Source: Castellaniella hirudinis | GTDB taxonomy: Bacteria > Pseudomonadota > Gammaproteobacteria > Burkholderiales > Burkholderiaceae_B | Reading direction: 5' to 3' | DNA length: 64,000 nt | NCBI RefSeq assembly: GCF_042651965.1 | Contig: NZ_JBHSDY010000002.1 | Coordinates: 186,001-250,000 of the forward strand | Part shown: positions 29,401 through 36,332 of the stretch, piece by piece | Layout: every line of letters begins with the position of its first letter | Position numbering within the stretch: position 1 is the first letter of the stretch | Program-made: the position numbers and the translations under genes | The notes under the pieces: model-generated | The model's input: the letters and a program-made list of their open reading frames with translations, nothing else | What the model was told of the DNA's origin: nothing | The model's database searches: none

Positions 29401-32400
29401 CCGTTGTCGTAGTTGCCGGCATCCCGCGTCAGGCCTTCTTCGGACACGACCGCCTTCGCATCGTCACCGTCATTGCCGAAGGTAATTGTCGGCTTGTCGT
29501 TGGTGCCCTCGATCTTGATGGTCAAATGGGCGGTCGAGGTATCACCGTCGGAATCCGTCAACGTGTAGTCGATGGTGAAGGTCCTGGTTTCCCCCTGGGC
29601 CAGCGCCTGGGTCGCACCCAGGCTGTTGTCCAGATTGAAGGACCAGGTACCATTGGGGTTGACCTGCAGCGTACCGTAGTTTGAAAGCAGATCGCCGCCA
29701 TCATCCGCCGCTGCGGCGGGATCGCCCCAGGTCACCAAATGGCCGGAGAGGATGCTGGACAAGCCGCCCTTCGGGCCGTCCGCGCCCCAGCCGGCGGAAT
29801 CCACATCGTTAAAGACCTTGCCTGCCAGCAGATTGGCAATGACATTGCCCTCCAGGTGCGTACCGTGGATGCTGCCCTCGGAGCTTTCGATCAGGGTGCC
29901 GCCGTCCACGTTCACGGCCTTGGGACTGTCGTCCTCGACATGGACGTTCAGATAGCCGGTGGTCGAATTCGTGGCGGTCCCGGAACTGTCGGTGACGATG
30001 ACGGGGACTTTCAGGTCCAGCACATCTTCACCGGCGGCACCTTCGCCTGCGATCGGGTGCTTGACCGGAGCCAGCAGATCGACGGTATAGGAGTAGTTGC
30101 CATCGCCATCGGGGCCGCTCAGCTTGACCTCGATCACGGGTATGCGGGGGAGGTGCAGGAATCCCATGGGATCCAAGGGGTTCGGCACACTGCCCACCAG
30201 GGTGTGATCGCCGTCCAGAGCCCAGGATATCTTCTGCCCGCCCGAGTACAGATCATCCGGCAGACCAGCCGTGGACAGTTTCACCGTCAGGGTGTCGTGC
30301 GCGTCCGCATCGCGAACCTGGAAGGAGCCGGAGGTGTGAGCACTGTCAGAGTGGTCGCCCGGGGTGCCCTGCTCGTCCGGCAGGCCATTGCCATGCAGCG
30401 GCAGCAGCCCCGCGCCCAGGCCTTCTTCAGAAACGAAAGCGTTGCCTTCGGCCTTGCCCGTGTCGTCAAAGGTAATCGTCGGCCGGTCGTTGCGGCCCTC
30501 GATCTTGACAGTCAGGGTCGAGGTGGAGGTGTCGCCGTCGTTGTCGGTAATCGTGTACGAGACCGTGAAGGTCTTGACCTCGCCTTCGCCCAGGCCCTGG
30601 GTATGCGCACTGGTGTTGTCCAGTTGGAAAGACCAGATTCCTGCAGGCCCCAGTATCAACTGCCCGTACTGCGACAGCGTGTCGCCGCCATCCACCGGCT
30701 CGCCCTGTGCGTTGACCTCGGACGCATCATTGCTATTCCAGGCAAATGCATGCCCATGGCTGTCGCCGCCGTCCGCGCCGAAGCGATCATTGAGCAGCAC
30801 ATCGCCGCCCCGGAGACCCGCCCAGCCTTCATCCCCCTGAACCAGCAGACGGCTGAAGTCGGCCGCAGCCTGCGGCGAATCGTCCTCGATGCTGACTTTG
30901 AGTTCGCCCTTCGTCGTGTCGTGGCCATCGTACACATTGATGGGCACAACCAGGCCCAGCGCATCCTCGCCCTGAAGCGGATGATCGACCGGTTCGAGGA
31001 GTTTGACGTCGTATTGATAGTGACCGTCGGATTCCTTGGTCAGCGTGATCTTGATCACGTCGCGCGCACCAAAGCCATGGCCGATGTGTCCCGTCAGGAT
31101 CTGCCCATCAGGCGACAGCGACCACCGAACCGTCTGGCCGTCCGATGTCAGGCCCGGATCGGGATTCAGCAAACCCAGGGTGACCGTCAGAGGATCACCG
31201 TCCACGTCGGCCACGGTAAAGTGGCCGGACGACTTGGCATCGTCGGTGGTATCCGTGGAACCGGGGGCATGGTGATCGTCCGGCAGGCCCGCGCCATGCG
31301 GATTACCCGCACCAATGATGTGGCCCAGCGGGTGAGCGGGGAGTCCTTCTTCGGAAACGGCCGTACTGGCGTCGGCACCGTCATTGCCGAACGTGATCGT
31401 CGGTGCGTCGTTGGTGCCGGTGACCTTGATCGTCAGGGTCGTCGTCGACGTATCACCGTCGGCATCGGTCAGGGTGTAGGAGAAGACGTCGCTTTCTTTC
31501 TGACCCTCGCCCAGCTTCTGAACGTCAGCGTGACGCTCATCGGCAGGATCAGTGACCAGCTTGTAGGTATAGGAACCATCGTCGTTCAGGGTCAGGTCGC
31601 CATACGTGCCCTTGATGACAGTCCCCTCACCGCCACTGACATCTGCGCCAGATGTATCGCCATGCGTGACGCCCGTCACACTCACCGCATCGGCGCCCCG
31701 CGTATCGGCGCCTTCATGACCGGCGCCCGTGCCCTCGATGACATTGCCTTCGACCGACGTCACACCATCCTCGGTCACGCTGGCCTCGTCGGGCTGCGCG
31801 ACGGGCGCGGTGTCGACGATGGCGGCGTCGATCTGGCCGGTGGCCGTACGCGGCGGATCGTAGTTGTCCACCACCGTAATGCCGATGGAATCCAGCACGT
31901 ACTGCTGGCCCGTCCCGGGGAAGATGAGGGCGTCTTCGGGATGCGTCACAGCACCGTCGGACCAGTAGGTGTAATCGATCGTTCCGGTGTCCGGGTGGTA
32001 TGCGGTCAGATGCAGCAGACCGAGGTCGGTGTCGATCACGATGGGCTCAGCGCCCGGAAGCGCCAGCGCCGCCAGTTGTGCAGCCGTGACGACCTGCGTC
32101 GGTGCTTCTCCTGCCTCGGGGGCAAAGGAGAACTCCAGCCGATTCAGTCCGGCGGCGGCGGAAAAGGAGAAATGCCCCTGAGCGCCCGTATGGTCGCCCG
32201 CATCGCTTGCCACAGCCATGGCGAACGGCGCCGGATTCCCGCCGGGTTGCGGCTGGTAGGTGTTGTTTTCGAACAAGCTGACGGTGCCCGGGCGGACGCC
32301 GGGCCCGTCGCCCTCAGGCTGATCATTCTGGTCCGGGATGTTCAGCGTCGGACCAGCAGGAATCAGCGGCGCCGAAACAGCAACCGCATCATCCCCCGCC

Positions 32401-32876
32401 GCTGCGCCGCCCAGCAGCACGAATTCCGGCGTCTCCAGACCCAGGCGCGGATAGGCCAGGGCCAAAGGTGTGGTCGCTTCCGTGATGCCTGCCAGGCGCG
32501 TGAAGCTGTCGCCGCCGCCACCGCCACCGGTCAAGGTCGCGGCGGTCGGGTCCAGGATGGCGAACGGGTCCTGACCGGCGTCCAGCGCGGCCAGCACCTG
32601 ATCGGCCACGGTGTCGGCCGGCGGCGTCACGGCGTTGTCGGCCGGTTGCGGCTGCGCGGCAGCCAGATCGTCGGTGACCAGCATGTCGGTGTTCTGGCCG
32701 ATGATGACCGGCGGCACGCCGTTGGCCTGCAGGGTCACGCTGGCGCCTTCGTTCGTCAGGATGTGCGCGTTGACCGGCACGCGCATGCCTTCGTGCAGCG
32801 CAATCATCGTGCCATCGGATGCGCGCATCCAGGCCTGGCCGGTGACGTGAGTGATCAAGACGGTATCGGTAGCCAT
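23406..32876 (-). CDS. LapA-like giant adhesin with retention module, VWA domain and RTX repeats (3156 aa)
   Basis: This is the larger paralogue of the 1820-aa adhesin. The retention module (1-115) carries the LapG-type site DPTAAT (A112/A113) and a glycine linker. The middle holds several long repeats of about 230-260 aa, each opening with NDAPTITFGND-like sequence and closing with VEDDSP. A VWA domain (about 2600-2850) has a MIDAS of the DLSYS form and FFLTDGDP. RTX nonapeptides follow at about 2880 and 2950-3010 (GGAGHDVLYGGSGND). The C-terminus (SLINSLIQQGKLNVDHNS) is a type I secretion signal like those of the paralogues. It probably forms a long, calcium-stiffened surface fibre anchored in the TolC pore. 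Confidence 0.92.
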   Translation of the reverse strand: MATDTVLITHVTGQAWMRASDGTMIALHEGMRVPVNAHILTNEGASVTLQANGVPPVIIGQNTDMLVTDDLAAAQPQPADNAVTPPADTVADQVLAALDAGQDPFAILDPTAATLTGGGGGGDSFTRLAGITEATTPLALAYPRLGLETPEFVLLGGAAAGDDAVAVSAPLIPAGPTLNIPDQNDQPEGDGPGVRPGTVSLFENNTYQPQPGGNPAPFAMAVASDAGDHTGAQGHFSFSAAAGLNRLEFSFAPEAGEAPTQVVTAAQLAALALPGAEPIVIDTDLGLLHLTAYHPDTGTIDYTYWSDGAVTHPEDALIFPGTGQQYVLDSIGITVVDNYDPPRTATGQIDAAIVDTAPVAQPDEASVTEDGVTSVEGNVIEGTGAGHEGADTRGADAVSVTGVTHGDTSGADVSGGEGTVIKGTYGDLTLNDDGSYTYKLVTDPADERHADVQKLGEGQKESDVFSYTLTDADGDTSTTTLTIKVTGTNDAPTITFGNDGADASTAVSEEGLPAHPLGHIIGAGNPHGAGLPDDHHAPGSTDTTDDAKSSGHFTVADVDGDPLTVTLGLLNPDPGLTSDGQTVRWSLSPDGQILTGHIGHGFGARDVIKITLTKESDGHYQYDVKLLEPVDHPLQGEDALGLVVPINVYDGHDTTKGELKVSIEDDSPQAAADFSRLLVQGDEGWAGLRGGDVLLNDRFGADGGDSHGHAFAWNSNDASEVNAQGEPVDGGDTLSQYGQLILGPAGIWSFQLDNTSAHTQGLGEGEVKTFTVSYTITDNDGDTSTSTLTVKIEGRNDRPTITFDDTGKAEGNAFVSEEGLGAGLLPLHGNGLPDEQGTPGDHSDSAHTSGSFQVRDADAHDTLTVKLSTAGLPDDLYSGGQKISWALDGDHTLVGSVPNPLDPMGFLHLPRIPVIEVKLSGPDGDGNYSYTVDLLAPVKHPIAGEGAAGEDVLDLKVPVIVTDSSGTATNSTTGYLNVHVEDDSPKAVNVDGGTLIESSEGSIHGTHLEGNVIANLLAGKVFNDVDSAGWGADGPKGGLSSILSGHLVTWGDPAAAADDGGDLLSNYGTLQVNPNGTWSFNLDNSLGATQALAQGETRTFTIDYTLTDSDGDTSTAHLTIKIEGTNDKPTITFGNDGDDAKAVVSEEGLTRDAGNYDNGIKDGPDDAIGNDTLSGDKTDSPTASGTFTVADVDTALSNVSVSLGDGSGVVATRDVGGAVQALTSHGQPLQWESAADGHTLSGYVMIDGVRQDIIEITLVQGATDGQPNGHYTYTVDLKGAIDHPITEGAAEDVLNLNIPITVSDGQGGVTESAITVRVEDDSPQTYDSDVAQASSANIPNVYVGTVDFTTNGTRDGDSDLGMKFTGTGDAEITVSAQGFKSAADVGLEDAKVFQDGNGVGVASTADPYHTLPGEIDYRVLENGTANSETLTVRLPDGKVAYSAQVEFSMFFGGEKESGVVEFWRGGEKVGEQSFSSTDPDGNYVSGLLHTDTFGAFDTLVFKATDNGNGKDNRGDNSDFGIKTITFDGPPPGAVVHAGGDLNFAYGADGAGGLAWAAAAQALYVGADAAHLTQLILTPNEGGTVLTGTYGDAGTVAFQLILTQNGSWEYFGYQTLRGADGKPVETLPFGYIVKDADGDPTPGTVTIGMPVAAPTISVTDSMVTDEALAHGNPDDTNGQYPTPSPYPYPDQASEQTATGSLILGDPDTPVSSLVVSLGANVTASWGYADATQSSGINTGDFSAGNPLQSHGQPVSWALVGGTLVAYTGNDETNESSWVIKVELTKTDGVVTGYEVTQLQPLDHQGHDQEDIIDLKIPVSVFDPTSGKSDTADIIVRIEDDSPILLKGPNDADFDRSTIVDVQNGEGAATGDLGISVGADFENATVAITGKDGASLNGQPVTAHVGDADVQLTSDGTNLVWVAKDDGSVIAVKEGDASQTAVLTITPSLTGGAGDHGSYTVTVQGVIDPLPAAAASESHTQDFTFSGIADGVYNQITLGADGPFTVNLSAADANRPGQTIDPYIAYGKLGVTVHGDGNNFINHDGGSAESLTFTFNPNGGNQITHVEFTTFDLQAGERVSVIVNGDTAHPITIIPSADGASIVIDVKDLPAGMNATEITSVTLSGANNATVYAITGMSVGYETVTSGSSTDTDITLDLGAVVTDGDGDSVNTGIEINLKGLTEQPPTVESSEISANEDTIIGLNWDSFHVANGGDDPAVSITSLPEHGVLQYSTNGTDWFNVKAGDQFKESDLSSGTSLRFVPEPNQSGGVTGDSANDYAQLGYRAVGSDGNPVGDTATLSIDITPVADAPVLHFSLSEPVITEGSKTTLVEFGDKSFSIGPDGNIVDDMPTIDYPNSDQNQGTNTIQGTKYSNIFVVDGDIKEASNGADGKIDGKKGYDVVYFTKDRDQYEIDYPHKNDQWDYKVTDRSTGAYIELKSIEALVFGDGKTIGDDIKTTTHTTDGHATYDVNLSAALSDTDGSEHLTPITIKGLPDGASFVDGDGQLVGTAGAGHTWTFPAGTDLSDLHLTAPTGSGGGAPDLSGLTASVTSVESANSDEATTTVPATIDHYTETVGTSGNDTLPSSGSGADSHDVLIGDPGGMVPGEPVPGGNYNVALLVDLSYSMQENNAGKNGKDIDRLAIAKQALEGFADKLAAHDGELIVTLIGFGSRAATPVTVVLNGDDEAGNLAKLKHAIDNLTVSSVNPGYYTNYEAAFQAAEQWFGKTTGAGVHAKDGYGNLTFFLTDGDPTMTNSPHPGHGSYETETYTHDMKAGIDAYKSLLTHTGTDVYAIGIGAGVSENQLRFFDNTTESGSTTLGSIVMDDSGNPNSGSKTTLTGQVGEVTIVDDSKDDSMQALLNALDKGFQDSTHAGAGADTLYGGNGNDILFGDELNVAWLDWAGKDKPADETLNNLDVLKDYLTQAHDGVAPSNAQVYEFIQANLEKFGASDPSDHNDKLFGGDGDDVLFGQGGNDELHGGAGHDVLYGGSGNDVLHGGAGNDTLIGGDGHDTFVWTLGDQWADGGHGPVTGPIPVDTITDFGKGDTYGIQGDTDKSHQDVLDLSQLLQGEQAHLTVGVDGTVSGDLTQYLHISKDGDNAVINVSSHGTLNAAGNGYDQQIVLEGRADLTTGHDLASPEGQASLINSLIQQGKLNVDHNS
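32506..32876 (-). repeat. Retention-module coding repeat, copy B
   Basis: This is the partner of 22785-23155, near-identical at DNA level. A more diverged third version encodes the N-terminus of the 595-aa protein ending at 38120. Keeping the module constant fits a shared secretion machine and protease. Confidence 0.8.
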
Positions 32877-33341
32877 GGTGAAGTCCTCTGTATGAATCCG
32901 TAGGGCCAGTCAGTGCGCGATATGCGCAGATGCGGCGAGCATATGTTCGAATCCTACGCGGGAGCCAGGGGGCTTCGTATTGGCGGAAAAGACAATAAAC
33001 GTCAAGGAACGGCTCAGTAGAAACCCTGGTCGTTCATGGTCGGAGTCCAAGCGCAGAAACCTGGCTGTGCGGTCAGGTTTCCTACGATCAATGGCAGGCG
33101 GAACATTCGGAAAAGGTCTTGAACATCATGCCTGCGCAGGCCGCCGTTCAGCGCATGGGGGATCAATCCCGAAACACGTCTTCCAGCGTCGCGGCGTCCA
33201 AAATATTCAGCGGGTTAATCCTAAATAGCTTTTATGTATCAAAACGAAAAAAATAAGACTTTGTGAAATTGAATTCCCACTCTTGTCTGCCGCTCATCCA
33301 CAGGCGGGCCACGCGTCAGCGCACCGTCAAGGAGATGAACC
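32877..33341. other. Divergent intergenic region between the 3156-aa adhesin and the SGNH hydrolase genes
   Basis: About 465 bp without a credible gene. The left part holds the adhesin promoter (32951-32997). The right part (33215-33285) is strikingly AT-rich, containing TTTTATGTATCAAAACG and a run of A, and probably carries the hydrolase promoter, though I cannot fix its boxes. AAGGAG at 33330 is the hydrolase ribosome site. Confidence 0.65.
32951..32997 (-). promoter_or_regulatory. Promoter of the 3156-aa adhesin gene, shared architecture
   Basis: The minus strand has TATTGTCTTTTCCGCCAATA (32997-32978), 21 bases, then TAGGAT (32956-32951). It is identical in layout to 23235-23281 and 38193-38236. 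The box starts about 102 bp before the start codon, leaving a leader of roughly 70 nt. Confidence 0.65.
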
Positions 33342-35252
33342 ATGAAATGGACTACCGCCCTTGGGTATGCAGGACTGTTCGCGATCGGCCAGGCTCATGC
33401 CGACGTCACATGGGAAGTGCAGAACCGTTTTCCGCTGTTATCGAATACAGCATTCAGTGATCTGGTGGCATTGACGCAGGCAAATCCCGACCAGATCGCC
33501 CGCACGATCGCAACGGCTGATCGGTCCGACTTTAAATTTGCACGAAACACCGCATGGTTTCCCGAAGTTCAAACCTATATCACCCGGCAGGTATTGGCTG
33601 AAACTGCGCATATCAACGCCAAAACCAGTCTGAGCGGCCCCTCCTGCCAGTGGGAGCTGAGGGCGCAGAATGGCGATCTCGTCGCTCACGTCCAGGCTGC
33701 CTGTGCAGCAGAGATCAACATCCCTCAGCCCCTCCGGCTCAGCCAGCCCTACACCCTGCGGGTCACCCAGGACGAGTCCAAAGCAAGCGAATCCGCCGAT
33801 ATCCAGATCAACCCCAAACTGATCATCGCTCTCGGCGACTCATTCGCATCCGGCGAGGGCAATCCTGATCTACCCGCCAAACTCAACAGAACCTCGAAGG
33901 TGCCGAACCACGACTGGGCGATCGTCAAAGAACACAATGTGATGCCCACTTCATTGATCAAGCGCTCGGCAGAATGGTGGGACACGAACTGTCATCGATC
34001 GCTACGATCATGGCCCGCTCTAGCCGCCCTGCGCCAAGCGATCATTGATCCCCATACCGTCGTTCAGTTCGCATCCTTCGCGTGTTCCGGCGCCGAGGTC
34101 ATCGACGGATTTCTGCTACCGCAGAAAAACCCGCCCGGCATGGAGCCGATGAAACCGATCGAGGGGGAACGCAACAGAAACCAGTGGCTGCGCAGCTCCC
34201 AGCAAAACGCACTGGCCCGGTTCCTATGCCAGGGACAAGAACTGCAATCAACCCTCGTGGCACAGCCCAAGGTACTGGGCGGCTATTTTGATACTTACTA
34301 CGAGCGGCGCGCTGGCGCCGCCGCTGAAAACACCACGACCCGAATCACGTGCCTCGATCCCCGCCCCGTCGACACCCTCATGGTCCAATTCGGGGGAAAC
34401 GACACCGGATTCTCCGGCATCGTGAAGTGGATTCTATACAGCGAAATAAACTATCGCGGCATCGCACGTATCTTGGAAGGCAGGGTGAACAAAAGCATTC
34501 GAGATGAACTCCGTCCGATCGAGCCGAAAACCACACTCGAACACATCCGGCTGCTCGATCCTCTGTATCGGCAGCTAGCCAATGAGTTGGAGGTATTGAA
34601 GATTCCGTGCTCGGCCGTCCACGTCATGGGATACACGACTCCCCTGCCCGGTATCCCTCTACCGGTGCCGGACAGCCAAAAACCGGCTCTGACAACATTA
34701 TTGAAAGCGTGTAACGCACGCACACGAGACGGTAATCTGCCACTTCAGGCCCTGATCGCAGAAAAACTGGACAACCACCTGATCGCCCCACGGCATGATG
34801 GCGCCTATATGGGCATCAGCCCCAGCCGATTGATCACTGCGGTCCAGGATTACGTGAATCCCCTGATCAAAGCCCAACAGACTGCCGCGAGAAACCACGG
34901 GTGGAACTTCCATCTTCCAGAAACCGATCTGCCGGAACAAGACTGGGGTTTCTGCGCGGGCAGCCTCGAATGCCGGCAGGCGGGCGACCAGTGTCCGTTC
35001 GGCGACCGTGTCCGCTGGGCCTATCCTGAAAAGGAAGAACCTTGGGACAAGCAATCCCTCCCGCTGCCGCACCCTGCCGATTTCAAACCCTACGATCCCG
35101 ATCGGCGGCGCGGCTTCCGGTACGGGATTGACGCAATGCTGACCTCGATCCGGTTACGCCAGACAGACCATACGGTCCTTGAGGACTGGCTCTACGGCAT
35201 CGCTCACCCAACAGCAAGCCTGCACGCCAAATTGGCGGATCTCATCGAATAA
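33342..35252 (+). CDS. Secreted SGNH/GDSL-family hydrolase of unknown substrate
   Basis: The 636-aa protein has a Sec signal peptide (1-20, ending GQAHA), then an N-terminal domain of about 130 residues with no clear match. The SGNH block I is LGDSFASGEGNP (nucleophile S167), block II is FACSGAEV and block III is GGNDTGF (about 351-357). SGNH enzymes cleave esters, often acetyl or acyl groups on polysaccharides or lipids. The catalytic Asp/His pair near the C-terminus is not obvious. Several cysteines suggest disulfides. It lies on the opposite strand inside the adhesin cluster, has lower G+C than its neighbours, and is followed 59 bp later by a lipoprotein gene. AAGGAGATGAACC precedes the ATG. 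Confidence 0.8.
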   Translation: MKWTTALGYAGLFAIGQAHADVTWEVQNRFPLLSNTAFSDLVALTQANPDQIARTIATADRSDFKFARNTAWFPEVQTYITRQVLAETAHINAKTSLSGPSCQWELRAQNGDLVAHVQAACAAEINIPQPLRLSQPYTLRVTQDESKASESADIQINPKLIIALGDSFASGEGNPDLPAKLNRTSKVPNHDWAIVKEHNVMPTSLIKRSAEWWDTNCHRSLRSWPALAALRQAIIDPHTVVQFASFACSGAEVIDGFLLPQKNPPGMEPMKPIEGERNRNQWLRSSQQNALARFLCQGQELQSTLVAQPKVLGGYFDTYYERRAGAAAENTTTRITCLDPRPVDTLMVQFGGNDTGFSGIVKWILYSEINYRGIARILEGRVNKSIRDELRPIEPKTTLEHIRLLDPLYRQLANELEVLKIPCSAVHVMGYTTPLPGIPLPVPDSQKPALTTLLKACNARTRDGNLPLQALIAEKLDNHLIAPRHDGAYMGISPSRLITAVQDYVNPLIKAQQTAARNHGWNFHLPETDLPEQDWGFCAGSLECRQAGDQCPFGDRVRWAYPEKEEPWDKQSLPLPHPADFKPYDPDRRRGFRYGIDAMLTSIRLRQTDHTVLEDWLYGIAHPTASLHAKLADLIE

Positions 35253-35311
35253 AGATCCGCACTACCCAGCCCCTGCTGGTTCAAAGATGCTTCACCCAGA
35301 AGGAGATCACC

Positions 35312-36199
35312 ATGATCCGTCCAGCCCTGGTCATCGCAATGTCATGTTTCCTGCTTACCGGCTGCGGCACCGCCCGCAAGCATCTTTCCGAGGGCTATGG
35401 CGTGCCGGATCTGGCCTCGGCCGACTTGAATCTGCAAGACACCCTGGTCCAGAAATTGACCACGCAAGGGGAAGGAGGCCAAGCCGCTTTGGTCGACAAA
35501 GGCTGTTTTGGCACCCCGGCCGCTCCGGATCAAAACCGCGGCACCTGCACGGCGCAAAGAAACCAGGCGATTGCGACGCTGATGCTGGCTTCGGACCAGA
35601 TCTGCATGACACACCGCAGAAGCATTTACGGCAATGACGCCATTGCCAATACCGCGCTGGGCACATTGACCAATCTGTTTGCCGGAGCGGCGACCATCGC
35701 CACCGGCGAAAACCCCAAGACCATTTATGCCGCGCTGGCGCTGTTCTTCAATTCCGAGCGATCCCTGGTCAACGAGACGGTCTATAAACAGATGCTGGCT
35801 ACGGCCATCGATCAGAAAATTGAGGACACCCGCAAAACCAAACGTGATGCGCTGAAGCTCTCTTTGGTCAAAGATATCTCGGACTATCCCATGCAAAGCG
35901 CGCTCACGGACATGATTGATCTGCACAACTCGTGTTCTTTCATGGAGGGCCTGAGACTTGCCCTGCAAGACGGCACAAGAACCCCGACCAAGGGAGAAAG
36001 AATTCTGGCCTTGAAACAGACGCTTGCCAGCATCGCCAACGAAATGACGGCCGCCTGCAAAGGGCAAGCTCCGGCAGCCGATCCCGGCGCACAAGCAAAC
36101 CAGAGAGCCGATCAAACGCTCTGCACGGCGGCCGAGAAACGCTATAACACTGCCTCAAACGCCCTGAGCACGCTGGAGTCTTCGGCTGCGACGCCTTGA
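35312..36199 (+). CDS. Putative lipoprotein of unknown function
   Basis: The 295-aa product starts with a lipoprotein signal and lipobox LLTGC (C18), so the mature protein should be lipid-anchored in the envelope. The residue after the cysteine is glycine, not aspartate, which fits outer-membrane sorting. The rest is mostly predicted helix with several cysteines (DKGCFG, GTCTAQ, QICMTHRR, HNSCSF, TAACKG) and matches no family I know. A strong AGAAGGAGATCACC ribosome site, nearly the same as that of the SGNH gene, suggests a two-gene operon. It could assist the hydrolase or surface assembly. That is inference. Confidence 0.7.
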   Translation: MIRPALVIAMSCFLLTGCGTARKHLSEGYGVPDLASADLNLQDTLVQKLTTQGEGGQAALVDKGCFGTPAAPDQNRGTCTAQRNQAIATLMLASDQICMTHRRSIYGNDAIANTALGTLTNLFAGAATIATGENPKTIYAALALFFNSERSLVNETVYKQMLATAIDQKIEDTRKTKRDALKLSLVKDISDYPMQSALTDMIDLHNSCSFMEGLRLALQDGTRTPTKGERILALKQTLASIANEMTAACKGQAPAADPGAQANQRADQTLCTAAEKRYNTASNALSTLESSAATP

Positions 36200-36221
36200 T
36201 GCCTAGGTCTCGCCTGGCATC
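36198..36221 (+). terminator. Weak hairpin after the lipoprotein gene
   Basis: GATGCC and GGCATC pair around an inner AGG/CCT stem, right at the lipoprotein stop. There is no T-run, so it may only slow transcription or protect the 3' end. Confidence 0.4.
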
Positions 36222-36265
36222 GGAGGCATGGGGAAAGGCGAGAGACAGGGTGCCAGGCGCGTCAC

Positions 36266-36307
36266 AAGAAAATCCGCCCGCGCCCGGGAACCCAGGGACG
36301 GGCGGAT
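36266..36307 (-). terminator. Terminator of the 595-aa mini substrate gene
   Basis: On the minus strand ATCCGCCCG (36307-36299) pairs perfectly with CGGGCGGAT (36280-36272) and is followed by TTTCTTG. It lies about 25 bp after the stop. The CGCCCG core is shared with the terminators of both giant adhesins. Confidence 0.8.
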
Positions 36308-36332
36308 GGCCAGCGCGGGATCGTCACTCCGA

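Noticed and set aside
29739..32903. Long open frame (1054 codons) on the plus strand opposite the 3156-aa adhesin
   Set aside because: It is the same kind of antisense shadow. Its end overlaps the adhesin promoter leader and it has no recognisable domain.
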